Positions 1-10,272 of a stretch of DNA of 64,000 bases are shown here, piece after piece. Below the pieces are notes generated by a model. It saw only the letters and a list, made by a program, of their open reading frames with translations, ran no database searches and was not told where the DNA came from. A program made the position numbers and the translations under genes. Within the stretch, counting starts at the first letter, position 1. Each line of letters begins with the position of its first letter. This stretch comes from Isochrysis galbana (taxonomy: Eukaryota; Haptophyta; Isochrysidales; Isochrysidaceae): contig CM030935.1 in NCBI GenBank assembly GCA_018136815.1, positions 6,170,935 through 6,234,934 of the forward strand, written 5' to 3'.

Positions 1-94
1 TTCGAATCGCTCCCCCCTCGCAGACCCCCGCCGGCTCCCATTACAACCCTCTCCACAAATTACAAATTACAATGGGCAATGGGTGAAAAAGGCG

Positions 95-300
95 AGAAGC
101 GTTCAATCATTGTCAATCACCATAACCCACAGATGGAAAAGCGTTCAATCACCCTCACCCTACACATGGAAAAGCGTTCAATCACTATCACCCCCACGCA
201 TGGAAAAGCGTTCAATCACCATCACACCACACACCACATACGGAAAAGCATTTATCACCCACGTATGGAAAGGCGTTCCATCAATCACCAAAGCCGCGTT
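95..300. repeat. Tandem repeat of about 33 bp
   Basis: A core of about 20 bases (ATGGAAAAGCGTTCAATCAC) recurs at about 134, 166 and 200, with decayed copies before and after, each followed by a CA-rich spacer. Small ORFs across it only reflect the period. The last part (297-320) shares a 20-odd-base stretch with 37316-37340 after the SWEET gene, so part of it is dispersed. The first 60 bases resemble 58027-58070, inside a type-B element, so the window may open in a fragment of that repeat. Confidence 0.7.
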
Positions 301-390
301 CCGTCGAAAGAGGACCAGACTGTAGTTTTTTTTCTTAGAATGTTATGTTTAGCCGGCGCGAATTCGACGTTTGAAAAAAACAATTCGGTA

Positions 391-790
391 AACAGGCAAT
401 ATATAAAATAATAGTAATCTATCGCGGATCGCGGGACCGGTGTGATGAGTTGCACTCACCCAGGTGCACGCCGTGCGTGTATGGCGCGATGTGCATCGGT
501 TCCCCCCGCGGGGACGCCGTGCGCGCGCCTCTACGGTGCCCCTGCGGTGCCTAAGGCTCATATTCACATAAACAGGCAAAATAACAGAGTTCTCTCACGG
601 GACAGGTGTGATGAGTTGCAGTCATCCAGGTGCACGCCGTGGGTGCGCATAGCGCGATGTGCCTCGTTTCCCCCCGCGGGGACGCCGTGCGTGCGCATAA
701 CAACTTTTTCATCTACGGTGCCCCGGTGGTGGCCTAAGGCTTACAATTACATAAACAGGCAAAATAACAGATGTCTCTCACGGGACGCGG
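391..790. repeat. Tandem repeat of about 180 bp
   Basis: The phrase AAACAGGCAA recurs at about 390, 569 and 753. In the first two units it is followed by a shared block containing GTGTGATGAGTTGCA, CCAGGTGCACGCCGTG and CCCCCCGCGGGGACGCCGTG. The third unit breaks off soon after its start. I see no gene from here to 1325; the short ORF at 917-1111 has no recognisable feature. Confidence 0.7.
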
Positions 791-1325
791 CAGGGCGATG
801 TCGAGCGGGAATCCGGTTAAGGGGAGAGTAATATTAGAAGCGTAGCGGGCATCTTCAAGAATGTTTTATTATTATTCGATTATTGTAAACGGACTATGGA
901 CATTTGATGGCTCAACTTGAGTCCGTCCCATATTCGACGGAACATGACCGCTCCGATAGAGCTCCAGCGAAAAGTTGTTGCCCCCACATCTCAAACAAGG
1001 CGCTTTCGTTGGAAAGACGTAAATGATATGAGGCGACAGCTCATTGAATACCCAGGGGCGAGGGATCACCTGGACGGCATCGATACACCCGAAACCACCG
1101 ATGCGTGCTGAGGCTGAGGGCCTCTTCTAAGAAGAAACACTAAACAAGTGGCCACCATACACATATTCATGGATCATCCCGTATGTCTTTTCAGCAGCCT
1201 GTTTTCCCTTATGCGTTTGGTGTATCGTACTTCGCGCCCAACAATGCAGACGGCCGCAGCATGCGTACGCACGTCGTACTATCTCCTATATCGAACCATG
1301 TCATCCGGATGTAGCCCGGTGATCT

Positions 1326-2282
1326 CTATGCACTATCGTGCTCATGCAGATCAAATGTGTGATCAATGGCGAGTACCTCGATGATCAAATCGCCATGGAT
1401 TTTTCGAGCAATGAGCCGCAGCATCGGGTCTTCAGCTATAATATTGCTGAATATAAGCACCGATTCGTGCGCCGTGGCGCTTCTAGTCGAGTCCATGTCG
1501 TGCACAACAAGCGCCCGTGCATGTGGATTGTCTGCCAAACACCTTAGGTAGTGTGCAATAGATCGCACGATATTCGCTGGCGGAACAAAGTCATAGCATA
1601 AGTCGGAAGCGATCACAAGGTCGTAGTAGTGGGGAAAATCAATAGGTGCGCTATTTAGATCAACTTTTGCCACTTGGGCTACACGCTCGAGACCATTGAG
1701 TCTGACATTCTTTTGAGCGAGTGCTAAAACCGTTTCATCGTTGTCCGTCAAGGTGACCTGCGCCGCTCCCAAAGAGGCGCACGCAAGCCCGGCGGCGGCG
1801 ACACCACATCCAAGCTCGATCACACGCGCCCCCACTACTGAGATTCCATGGCTGCCTTGCTGGAGTGCCTCAATGGCGAGACGCGATGATCGCCACAACC
1901 GTGTGCCAGTGCCGCTGCTTTGAGGTGTACAACGGAGCTGCAAGGACGCCACCGGTCCGACCCGAACTTGCAACGTATGCTCGCCGTTGCCAGAGAGCGC
2001 AGCGATAAATACAGCGACTCGATCCATCAACTCCTCTGAGAGCTCAATACCATCCGCATTCGAGAGCCGGCGCAAGAGGAGGACAGTCCAAGATGAGGGA
2101 CTGGTCCCTGCAGCTGCAGCAGTGACACATGCCTCCGCGGGGTCGCACAAGGCGAGGAGCTCACAAAGCTCATCGAGCTCGCGCAGAAGCTCGGGCGCGC
2201 TCAGGAACTGCGCATTCTTCCTAAAGCCCTGCAGTCGGTCTGAGAGCAGGGTCAGGCTTCCACCTGCAGCTTCGACCTGCAT
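1326..2282 (-). CDS. METTL21-type protein-lysine N-methyltransferase
   Basis: Single exon, 318 codons, starting at the ATG whose first base is 2282. The C-terminal two thirds is a class I SAM-dependent methyltransferase of the METTL21/FAM86 type. A TGTRLWRSSRLAIEAL stretch corresponds to the family's conserved TG..lW.....La..l entry. VIELGCGVAAAGLACASLGA is the glycine-rich SAM motif, followed by the acidic strand VTLTDND and the post-I motif YYDLVIASDLCYD, which matches the D-hxxhDhhYd signature of protein-lysine methyltransferases. The N-terminal 90 residues are helical and unassigned. Length fits the family. The substrate cannot be named from sequence. It likely acts in cytosol or nucleus, as no targeting peptide is seen. 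Confidence 0.85.
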   Translation of the reverse strand: MQVEAAGGSLTLLSDRLQGFRKNAQFLSAPELLRELDELCELLALCDPAEACVTAAAAGTSPSSWTVLLLRRLSNADGIELSEELMDRVAVFIAALSGNGEHTLQVRVGPVASLQLRCTPQSSGTGTRLWRSSRLAIEALQQGSHGISVVGARVIELGCGVAAAGLACASLGAAQVTLTDNDETVLALAQKNVRLNGLERVAQVAKVDLNSAPIDFPHYYDLVIASDLCYDFVPPANIVRSIAHYLRCLADNPHARALVVHDMDSTRSATAHESVLIFSNIIAEDPMLRLIARKIHGDLIIEVLAIDHTFDLHEHDSA

Positions 2283-2780
2283 CTTTGCCGTGCCACGCTC
2301 TCGAGGGATGGCGGTTTCTTATACGAGGTAGAGAATACTCTTACTTGAACTGCCGAGACAAGACAGAAGATGCAAATTCGCTGGATCGCTCGAGAGCTCG
2401 AGAGCTTCCAGCTCGAGCTCGAGTGAGAGAGAGAGAGGGAGAGAAAGAGCGGGCTCCGAGCGGATCTCCCCTCTTTTCTTGGTGTACTCTAGAGTACAGA
2501 ATACTCTATCATCCCCCAATTCGATTCCATGACGTCAAAGCGTTATTATTGTTTGACTGTGTTTTATAGTAGATAGTAGAGTGTAATTTGAGTCCTCCTG
2601 ATCTCGTCCTCGTCCGCCATGCCTGGCACTGGAACCTCAGGTCTGGTGTTTTTGTTGGCCCACAAGGGATAACTTCTAGTGTTAGTGTCCGCCCCACTCC
2701 CGGAGTACTACGGGTTGGTGGTAAAAAATAGTCGAACACGTACTCAACTCAAACTTTTTGACCGTTTGAACATATTCAAC
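2283..2780. other. Promoter-side intergenic region
   Basis: No gene seen. It includes a GAG/CTC-rich stretch (2388-2450) and a perfect CRE-type palindrome TGACGTCA at about 2530, which could regulate the methyltransferase gene that starts at 2282 and reads leftwards. This is inference only. Confidence 0.3.
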
Positions 2781-2782
2781 TA

Positions 2783-3272
2783 CAGTAAGGGCGCACCATT
2801 AAGAAAACAGGGATTTTTGCCTTCTACATTTTCTGCATAAGCCGACTCCCACACCTTGATCTTGATAGTTTCTTAGAAGCTGCAGGGGCTTTACTTTTAC
2901 TATTGCTATTTACTATGTTTTGTGTATACATGTATACATATACATATTCAAGCAGCCGAGAGCAGAAGGAAGGCGCAAAATTATAAGTGCGAAGTGCCCC
3001 CGCGGCCCACGGCCCACGGCCAACGAATGGCCACTATTGACCACAACAATCGGCTGACGGCCCGCTACACGGCGACAACGACAACTTGCTTGGCCCGCCG
3101 GCCGCCGGCGAGGCCCGCAGCGCATAGAAGATAGAAATGGTTTTCTTGCTGCGCTGAGTTTCTTATCCTCAGGTGGAGGCCTCTCAGTTCAGCTCCATTT
3201 CTTATCGCTAGATGGCCAATTTGCTTCTAGGTTTTCTTAATGGGGGGGTTTCTTGATGGTGCACCCTTACTG
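2783..3272. mobile_element. MITE with CAGTAAGGG ends (Tc1/mariner-like)
   Basis: The left end reads CAGTAAGGGCGCACCATTAA. The right end, read on the minus strand, is CAGTAAGGGTGCACCATCAA, giving terminal inverted repeats of about 24 bp with two mismatches. Both ends are flanked by TA (2781-2782 and 3273-3274), the usual Tc1/mariner target duplication. The inside has no transposase; it holds a TATACA-rich stretch near 2925. A related one-sided end lies at 31419. Confidence 0.75.
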
Positions 3273-3284
3273 TACCTATTGCTC

Positions 3285-4094
3285 AACTAAGTTTATACTT
3301 GGTCGCGATGGAGCGCGCCGCCGCGGCTACCATAGACGCGATTGCTAACTACACCCCGGAACAGAACAGGACCCGCAGACAGAAAACTAAAGACAGGTTG
3401 TTCGCATACCCAAACGCGACCACCCCTGACAGTTTGAAAACCCTCTACATAATAGCCTGGAGGTACATAATAAGGGACTTCTACAGAGTAGAATTCGAAT
3501 CATACGAATATCACTACATACCTGTTTTAGAATCCACGTTAATAAGATTCACTACCCTGGTGAGGGGCCGTACCCCGTCGAACACTTACCGTCCAATGCG
3601 CACCCGCACGGCGGCCCAGGGTAGAAAGCCTAAGATTAAAAAGCCAGCGGAACTCAGCACCCCTATGTTTACAGAAGACGACAAAGGAAGACTAAGGATG
3701 AGCGACAACCTCGGCCTAGTGGCGAAAGCGATCGGCCTTGCCGAGAGGCTCGACTAAGCGCCTAAGTCGAGACACATCCCCCCCCCCCCCCGTTCTTAAG
3801 AGACCGCTCACGTAAACGAGCACTCCGCGAGTGACAGAACTCCATTAACAACACAAAACCCTCACAACATCAACAAGAAACGGGCCACACAGAGGCACAG
3901 GAGGAAGGCGAGAAAAGTCCACTGAGGGCCGGTGCACCCCGCCCGCCCCAGCCCCCCCCACAACCTGGGCCCCTATGTAGAGCACGAGGGGAGATGCCGC
4001 AAGGCGGGGAGTGAGGGAGAGGAAGGGATCTGGGCGTGGCTACAATAGCGAACCCAGTAGCCGCACGCGTGGCGCGAATATTAAAAGGTTTTTT
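3285..4094 (+). mobile_element. Hairpin-ATG element, short copy with 17-of-18-bp TSD
   Basis: The element begins exactly at a hairpin (3285-3303, stem ACTAAGT/ACTTGGT with one G-U pair, loop TTAT), has an ATG at 3308 and ends in ATTAAAAGG plus eight T. It is flanked by TTACTGTACCTATTGCTC (3267-3284) and TTACTATACCTATTGCTC (4095-4112), an 18-bp target duplication with one mismatch. The 3' part (about 3790-4094) is the type-C 3' region, also found at 40745-41069 (+), 14068-14206 (+), 37430 onward (-) and 57571 onward (-). The insertion lies directly against the end of the MITE. Long target duplication, no terminal inverted repeats and a T-rich 3' end suggest non-LTR retrotransposition. Confidence 0.75.
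3308..3757 (+). CDS. Short ORF related to the LINE-like C-terminal protein
   Basis: 149 codons from the ATG after the hairpin; begins MERAAAATID. Residues from about 43 on (LYIIAWRYIIRDFYRVEFES) align with the C-terminal 130 residues of the 38068-39858 protein (LGILAWRYILTDFYNIQYGN). The two tails also agree: an acidic turn, then LGLVAKAIGLAERLD against EDLLQAARGLDLR. The reverse transcriptase and the CCHC-type zinc motif of that family are absent. It is either a 5'-deleted derivative given a new start codon by the leader or a small functional product. The frame is open throughout. Confidence 0.6.
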   Translation: MERAAAATIDAIANYTPEQNRTRRQKTKDRLFAYPNATTPDSLKTLYIIAWRYIIRDFYRVEFESYEYHYIPVLESTLIRFTTLVRGRTPSNTYRPMRTRTAAQGRKPKIKKPAELSTPMFTEDDKGRLRMSDNLGLVAKAIGLAERLD

Positions 4095-4112
4095 TTACTA
4101 TACCTATTGCTC

Positions 4113-4611
4113 TCTTGTCTCTTGTTCTTGTTCCCCCAAGTGAGCATTGCCAAAAACCCTGAAAATTTCCCTCGCGCCGCGTAAACGTAAACTTAAACGC
4201 GGCGCTCAACCAAGCGAAACAATAACGAAATTCATCCCGTTGCTGCATCGCGCACACACCCAACTCAACTCAAGGCGCGCGACCATGAACACCCGTCAAC
4301 TACATCCTCACCTCCCCTCAAAAAGTGAACGAGCCGGGAACGAGCGTAATTTTTTACCATCTACTTGTATGAAAGAAGGGTACATGCCCCTCCGCCACAT
4401 CACTCTACCACACCCACACCCCTTGGGACACACATACAGAAGCACGCACACGTCAGTCCACGTCCATCGCCTCCCACTGAACGGAGCTCGCGCTCTCGAT
4501 CGCCCCCCGCACCCCTTCTCCTTCTGTCTCTCCTCCGTCTAACTTTCCTAACCTCCCGTCCGTTTGAGTGGCGCTCAAGGCCTCGCGAGCCGATCGATCG
4601 GTCGCGCGGCG
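4113..4611. other. Upstream region of EF-hand-like gene
   Basis: No gene is supported. The stretch 4400-4560 is C/T-rich and ends just before the ATG at 4612, so it is probably promoter and 5' UTR. Longer ORFs here lack an ATG or are low complexity. Confidence 0.3.
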
Positions 4612-6404
4612 ATGCCCGTCGCTCAGATGCCCGAGCACCGCCGCTCGTCCTTCGTGGGTGCGGGGTGCACACCGGCGGGAAGCGAGCTGCCTCCAACCTT
4701 CCCCGACACGCACGTCGACAGGAACCCCGGCCAGCTCTCGCCTTCGGCCCTCACACCTGTGCGGCTGCAGGCGCAGCGGCGCGGGAGGGCTGAGGTGGAG
4801 ATTGACTGCTCGCCCACCTCAGTTCGAGCGTTGGCTGAGAGAACTCGGCTCTGCAGGATGGATGATCTGGTTGGTGGTAGCATCCCCGGCAATGAAGTTT
4901 CGTCGGTCGAGCCAGACTGGCCGCCCTCACCGATGGTGCCGCTCCCTGGTGCAAACACAGAAATTGTGTGCAGGGCATCACGGCTGGAGGCGATCTGCTC
5001 GGAGCTCGTAGGTGCGGCTGCAGGCTCGTCAGAGCGGCTACTCGCCGCCTTCGCCAAGGTTGACGATTTTAGACATGGGGATGTTAGCCCACGAGACTTC
5101 ATTCGCGTACTCCGTCAGCTTGGCCTCAACGTAGAGGACACATTCTTGAAAGGCCTTGCCCCAATCAGTGGTGAGCGCCAACCCATGCAATGCATTGCAA
5201 AGTCGTGCTGGTGATGCGCTCACTTTGTATCTGCTCTCTTTGCCACTATGAATCTATATCACAGCTCAGCTGTCCTCCTCGAGCAGGTGCGATGAATATT
5301 GACTCCATCAACTACCGCACCTTTGTTCAGTCTCTGGAGCCTCAACTTGTAGTTCATCGACAGAAAATCGCTGCTGCTGCAATCGACGGGCGGGAATCTC
5401 GAAGGACGAGGCATCCGGGACAGCAGGCGCACGGTGGGGTAGGTGAGGCACCGAACTCGCTCGGCGCCCCATACATTGAGCCTCCTGTCAACCCATGGCC
5501 GCGCGAAGGCCGTCGGACATTCGGAAGGCACACGCCCGGAATTTATACTGGGCTCACCGATCACGTAGCTAGCGCTGCGGCGCCACTTACACAGCATGCG
5601 ACATTTTCTCAAGCAGCTGGCTTGGAGGGGGAGAAGATTGCAACGCTAAGGAATCACGTTCAGCACAAGATGCCGACGAGCTGGGCTGGAGTAGGCGCGC
5701 CCCCTCCTCCTGGATTGGCGGGCCGTTATCAACCTCATGGTGAGATTGCGCTGCCCGGCGAAAATAGGACCGGCCGCAGGCATACGGCCGCCGGGTACGG
5801 AAACTGGATGTCGGAAGTCGGCAGCAGCATGCAAGACCCCAGGCCAAGCCCGGAAGATTCTCTGTCCTCGGCCCAGCGGCCGCGGCCCCCTCAGCTTCCG
5901 CACATGCGCACTGAGGTTGACGAGATCATCTTTGGCCGTGACCAAGACGGCTCGTTGGCGGCACAACCTATCACCTCGAGTGCCAAGTTTGCAGGCGCGG
6001 CAGGGATGGACACGCAGCAATTAGCTCGCGTGACTGCAGCCAGCCGAGAGCCTCGTCATGCTCTGTGGACCCAGCCACCGCCTCCTCACCTGCGTACCCA
6101 AGTGGACGAGCTCGTATTTGGACATGACATTGACCGGTCTTCACAGCCTGTGCCGTCAAGCCACGCTACGCTCCGAAGAGACGATGACGTACGGCCCAAG
6201 CCGCGCGTTGTGCACCCTTGCCAGCCGCCGCCACGTGTCGCCGATGATACGCCCGCCGCGCAGCGCGTGCTCTCACAAGTCTCACAGCACGATGCGGAGC
6301 AGCAGGCACACTGTAGTATTACATCCGAAGTGGCGGGTCACCCTACTGTTGGTCGGAGCGGTTTCGTGTCGCATTTCGCGAGCCAAATAGGTCGGCTGGG
6401 ATAA
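4612..6404 (+). CDS. EF-hand-like protein with VDE-FG-D repeats
   Basis: Two exons: 4612-5170 and 5287-6404, joined by a 116-nt GTGAGC...GAGCAG intron in phase 1; about 558 residues. The ATG at 4612 is the first in frame. Around residues 150-205, spanning the junction, lies a degenerate EF-hand-like unit (LLAAFAKVDDFRHGDVSPRD then INYRTFVQSLEP); the loop has Gly at position 6 but lacks several calcium ligands, so calcium binding is doubtful. The rest is Pro/Arg-rich and probably disordered, with two copies of a short motif, HMRTEVDEIIFGRDQDGS and HLRTQVDELVFGHDIDRS, about 65 residues apart. I do not recognise the family. A scaffold or cytoskeletal role is possible, but this is inference. Confidence 0.75.
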
Positions 6405-7667
6405 GCGACCACCAGAAACTATTCTGCTCGTGGATATACTGTAGACTTCGCTTGGCCGGCCAGACCTCAAAGTGCAACAACAAGGGGTATGTATTTGGGG
6501 AGCAAAGGGGAATGACTACATGCAACATGCGCATGCGTTGAAAGGTAGGTTTAAATACGCGCATGTACACGTTGCATATTTGGGCAGATTTTTAGGGAAG
6601 TTGTTGCACATTTTTGCCTATGTGACGCAAGGCGTGCGCGTGGTACGGATGATGCATCTCGTCATCTCGTCTCCGTAGGCGACGAGCGTTCATTCGTTCG
6701 GTGTTTGGTCGCTCGCTCGTCGCTCGCACCTGCAGGGAGTCTTGTGTTTGAGTGAGCGCTAGTCCCGTCCCTTTCTTTGTCGCGCCGCGACCCATAAAAA
6801 GTTGTGTTATTCGTTACAAATTAATTCATTATCATTATCGAGTACTATTAGCTTTATTCAGCCTCTTTATTTTTTATTTTTATTAACGCGTACGGTATCT
6901 ACCCCATGTCCTCTCTATGGGACTTCGTTCTTCGTTGGTGACCCCCAGGCCCCAGGCAAGCTGCGAACTGAGCTAAGCGCCCCTCAATGGTTTTTTTCTT
7001 GATCTATGTCTGTGAGGGTTTTGTTTTTGCGTGGGCGTAGCGCGTAGCCTCCCCACACCCCACACCTACCCAAACATCCACCGAGTACCAAGTACCCAAG
7101 GCTCCCACACAAGTATCCAGAGACCAGAGATAGGAGATAGCTCGTCCTGCCAAAATCAGCCCCAACATCCAATATCCAGTAGATACTTTACACTTTATAT
7201 CCGGTTTTTTGTGCCAACCCCAATGGGCCTCCGATCGATTCCGGTCGCTCCAGTCTTCTGTCTTTTCTTGTAAACCTCTTCATTTCCATCTTGGTTCGAG
7301 GCCTCGAGGCACACACAAACGGGCGGAGTGGTGGGTGGGGAGGAATCTCTATAGTAGAGTAGAGAAGACTGGTGATGTGAGTAGAGTACTCTACTACTCT
7401 ACGACTACTCTAGGAGTAATCTAATCAACTCTGGAGAAGGCCTTCAGAGGAGACGAGAGCCAACTAGAAGAGCCAATAAATAGACTACGGGAGAAGGAAG
7501 AGAGCCGACGAGAGCTAACGAGAAGAGCCTCGCTCAACCAACTCGAACCTTCTGACTGATCGTCTCTCTCTTCACTCCCTCACTCCTTCTTCACCTCTTC
7601 CTCACTGCCTCGGCGTCCAGACGATTCAGACGCTCACTCGAGAGACCTCGACCTTCCGCCCAGCACC
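6405..7667. other. Intergenic region and sHSP-like promoter
   Basis: No gene seen. 6480-6610 has ATGCGCATGCG-like palindromes and a TATTTGGG phrase shared with 17640-17700. 7355-7420 is a cluster of AGTAGAGTACTCTACT-type repeats like those at 55430-55680. 7435-7660 is GAGA- then CT-rich and leads into the ATG at 7668, so it is probably the promoter and 5' UTR of that gene. Confidence 0.3.
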
Positions 7668-8687
7668 ATGATGTTCGCCGACCAACCCTTCTTTGGCCAC
7701 TTCCACGACCCGTACGCGTACGGCCAGCGTGCACCGCGTCCCCGCCGCCAGCAACCAGCTAGGCCGCTTGCGAGCCGCACGCTCGAGCCGCTCATCGACA
7801 CCCGTTGCTTAGACGATGGCTACACGCTCACGCTCTCTGCACCCCACGGCTTCCGACTGGTGGAGCCACACGCCTCGATCGATGGCCGCGATCTTATGCT
7901 ACAAGGGCATATTGCGATGCGCCAAATGACGAACACTCACGAATACGTGGCTCGCTCTCGCGCCGTCGTCTACGAGCACCCTCACCCTGGCACGCGGCCG
8001 ATTGCGGTGCTCCCACGCGGCTCCATCGTGCAAGGCAGTGCGCCGTCAAGCAGCGGCTGGATCAAGACTTCGGACGGCGACTTCATGCTGGACGATGGCA
8101 GTCTGCAGCTTATTTCCGTTGCCCGCCCGCCCGCGCCAGTGCCTTTCGACAAAGTCTTCGAGCTCCCACTCGATGCGAATTTGGATGCTGCTACAAGCGA
8201 GATGGCAAAGGATGGCAGCCTCCACATCAGTGTGCCAAAGATCAGGCGTGGCCGGCCCGCCTCCTCGCGGATGTGCATGCCACAGGCTGCACAAGATTTC
8301 AACTTGCAGCCACCTGCAAATGCGCGGTCTGCTGAAAGGGTTTCGACCCCGAAGCAGGCCTCTGAGAAGTCGCGGCAGCCCCACAATGTACAAGTTCGCA
8401 CGGTGGAACGCGCGCACAATGCTCAGCCACCAAAGCCTCGCCCGGAATCTGCAAACGTTTCTGAACCTCGCTCATCTACTTCATCTCAAACAGCGGCTTC
8501 TCGACCCACAAGCGCTCCGGCACCCAAGAAGGCTTCTCCTCGTGACAACTTGCCCACAAAGCACTTGCAAAAAGCCGAGCCTATCTTGCAAGAAAGCACC
8601 GTGCGCGCGGAGAACGTCCAGCGGCCCATTGAGAGCATGGAGGAATGGGTCGCGGATGAGAGTGGCGGATTCGTCCGCATTCGTTGA
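7668..8687 (+). CDS. Small-heat-shock-like protein with inserted domain
   Basis: Single exon, 339 residues, ATG at 7668. Residues 48-75 (DGYTLTLSAPHGFRLVEPHA then IDGRDLMLQG) match the first strands of an alpha-crystallin (Hsp20) domain. Residues about 160-195 (FDKVFELPLDANLDAATSEM, KDGSLHISVPK) match its last part, including the dG.L.i.vPK signature. Between them lies an insertion of about 75 residues containing RSRAVVYEHPHPGTRPIAVL, GWIKTSDGDFMLDDGSLQL, which resembles an SH3-like fold. The C-terminal 140 residues are Ser/Pro/Arg-rich and end SMEEWVADESGGFVRIR. Chaperone activity is plausible but unproven. A split Hsp20 domain is unusual, and a different beta-sandwich (CS-like) is the alternative. 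Confidence 0.65.
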   Translation: MMFADQPFFGHFHDPYAYGQRAPRPRRQQPARPLASRTLEPLIDTRCLDDGYTLTLSAPHGFRLVEPHASIDGRDLMLQGHIAMRQMTNTHEYVARSRAVVYEHPHPGTRPIAVLPRGSIVQGSAPSSSGWIKTSDGDFMLDDGSLQLISVARPPAPVPFDKVFELPLDANLDAATSEMAKDGSLHISVPKIRRGRPASSRMCMPQAAQDFNLQPPANARSAERVSTPKQASEKSRQPHNVQVRTVERAHNAQPPKPRPESANVSEPRSSTSSQTAASRPTSAPAPKKASPRDNLPTKHLQKAEPILQESTVRAENVQRPIESMEEWVADESGGFVRIR

Positions 8688-9924
8688 ATTGTGCCTATCG
8701 CTTGTTGTTGTCGTTGCTCGAGTTGGCGTAGCAAAGATGTGATGGCATCCGCCTGCACATTTCGCTTGCCTGCCAACTAGAAGCTAGAAACCTGCGGGCA
8801 CTTGGGCCTCCGGGTAAGTGGTTCGTGTACATCAGCCCTTGAGTCATTCCTCTCGTCTGTTCACTATTGTGCTGCAGACATTCTGCACCAACAAATTCCA
8901 TATTTCATCACTGGCGGGAACACAAATTGTTGTCGTTGACTAATGCTAATGTTTAGCCTGTGACTGATAGCAGATGCAGCAGCTAGCAGATAGACACGTG
9001 CCATGCGCTCGCACATTCACATGCAATAGAATGTAGCACTTAGCGTTTAGAAGAGAACGAGGACGAGTTCATTACCATTACAGAAAAAAGTATAATAATA
9101 TTATTATTGAGCATTATTTTATTAGTACCGCTACTCTCTACTCTCACTAGCCTTGTACCAAAACGCCAAGCCACGACGCACATGACCGCACCAAATCGCA
9201 AGGCACAAACAAAACTAAGCAAGGCTAAAAGGACGTGTGACGTGTAACGAAATCCTTTTTTTACACGCCATGCGCCATGGGAGCAAATGGGGTTGAAATT
9301 GAGTGATACGTTTCCACGTTTCCCGAAGGCTCGTTGTGCAACAAGTTATCAACAAGCGGGGGACCGCAAAAAAAGCATATTAATACTAAAACTCAAATCC
9401 GACCCTACGGTTTTGAGTATCTGCTGGAGGTCTCAGTCAGTCTCATTGTCTCAGTGTTAGTGTTAGTGTCAGTCGTCAGTGTTGTGTGTGGGCGTGCGCC
9501 GATCGATCCCCCGCGTACGATGAGCCCCCCGGGCCAATGTTTCATACATTTATTAATACTAGCGATACAGTTAGAGTGCCTCTTCGATCCTTGGACAGTC
9601 CGACAGTCCGTCCATCATCCTCTGGTTTGGGGCTTCGTCACGCAGTATAGGCCGACTCTCCAGCACATCGCGTTCACGCGGTACTGCGTGAACAGGACGA
9701 TACCGTGGGAAGGGGGGGGGGGGGGGGGGGGGAAGCTCTCACTCTGCGGCAGCGCTTGGCTTGGCCGTCCATCCCATCAGGGGGCGGGGAGGAGGGGGGA
9801 AGGGGGGAGATAGGGAGGGAAAGAGAGGGGGGGCGGTAGGAAGGGAGGGAGACAGGGAGACAGGGAGAGAGAGACCGAGGGAAGCCGAGACAGCCGCCAC
9901 CACCACACGCCGTGAGAGACTCAC
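8688..9924. other. Intergenic region with purine tract
   Basis: No gene seen. 9085-9135 (ATAATATTATTATTGAGCATT then TTAGTACC) resembles the 3' end of type-B elements seen at 31340 and 57905. 9709-9733 is a G run, and 9780-9890 is an A/G tract leading to the ATG at 9925. Confidence 0.3.
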
Positions 9925-10272
9925 ATGGCCCCGGCCGTCGCCTCGAGCAGCGGATGGGAGCCCGATTGCAAGCCCAATGACTGGCACAGCACTGTGCATC
10001 ACGCGTGGCAGGTGCGCAAAGTAGGCCCCCCACCCAAGGGCAAGCGATGGAACCGCGTCGAACTTAGATGGGTGCCACGAGAGCAGCCAAAGTCCAAAGA
10101 GGAAGTCGCGGCGGAAGACAACGAGCGTCGGGTGCGGTCGCGACTTTATCAAATACATGCAGCTTGCCATCGGCGTGCGACAGATGCCGATTCAACGACA
10201 TTGTTGCCAGATCTGCTGCGTCACTCGCAGAGGAGTCCGTGGGGGATGAGTGTCCTCTCATCAAAATTATAA
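9925..10272 (+). CDS. Small basic protein ending in SKL
   Basis: 115 codons from an ATG in good context (cacATGG). The middle (residues 10-60) has balanced composition with a Trp-rich, charged stretch (WHSTVHHAWQVRKVGPPPKG, NRVELRWVPREQ) followed by a charged helix. The last three residues are SKL directly before TAA, which matches the type 1 peroxisomal targeting signal. I do not recognise the family. The tail after residue 80 could be intron read-through, so the true C-terminus is uncertain; in that case the SKL would be chance. Confidence 0.4.
   Translation: MAPAVASSSGWEPDCKPNDWHSTVHHAWQVRKVGPPPKGKRWNRVELRWVPREQPKSKEEVAAEDNERRVRSRLYQIHAACHRRATDADSTTLLPDLLRHSQRSPWGMSVLSSKL

Noticed and set aside
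4568-5102. Alternative long frames on both strands over the EF-hand-like exon.
   Set aside because: They lack ATG starts and domain content; the chosen frame splices in phase to the next exon.
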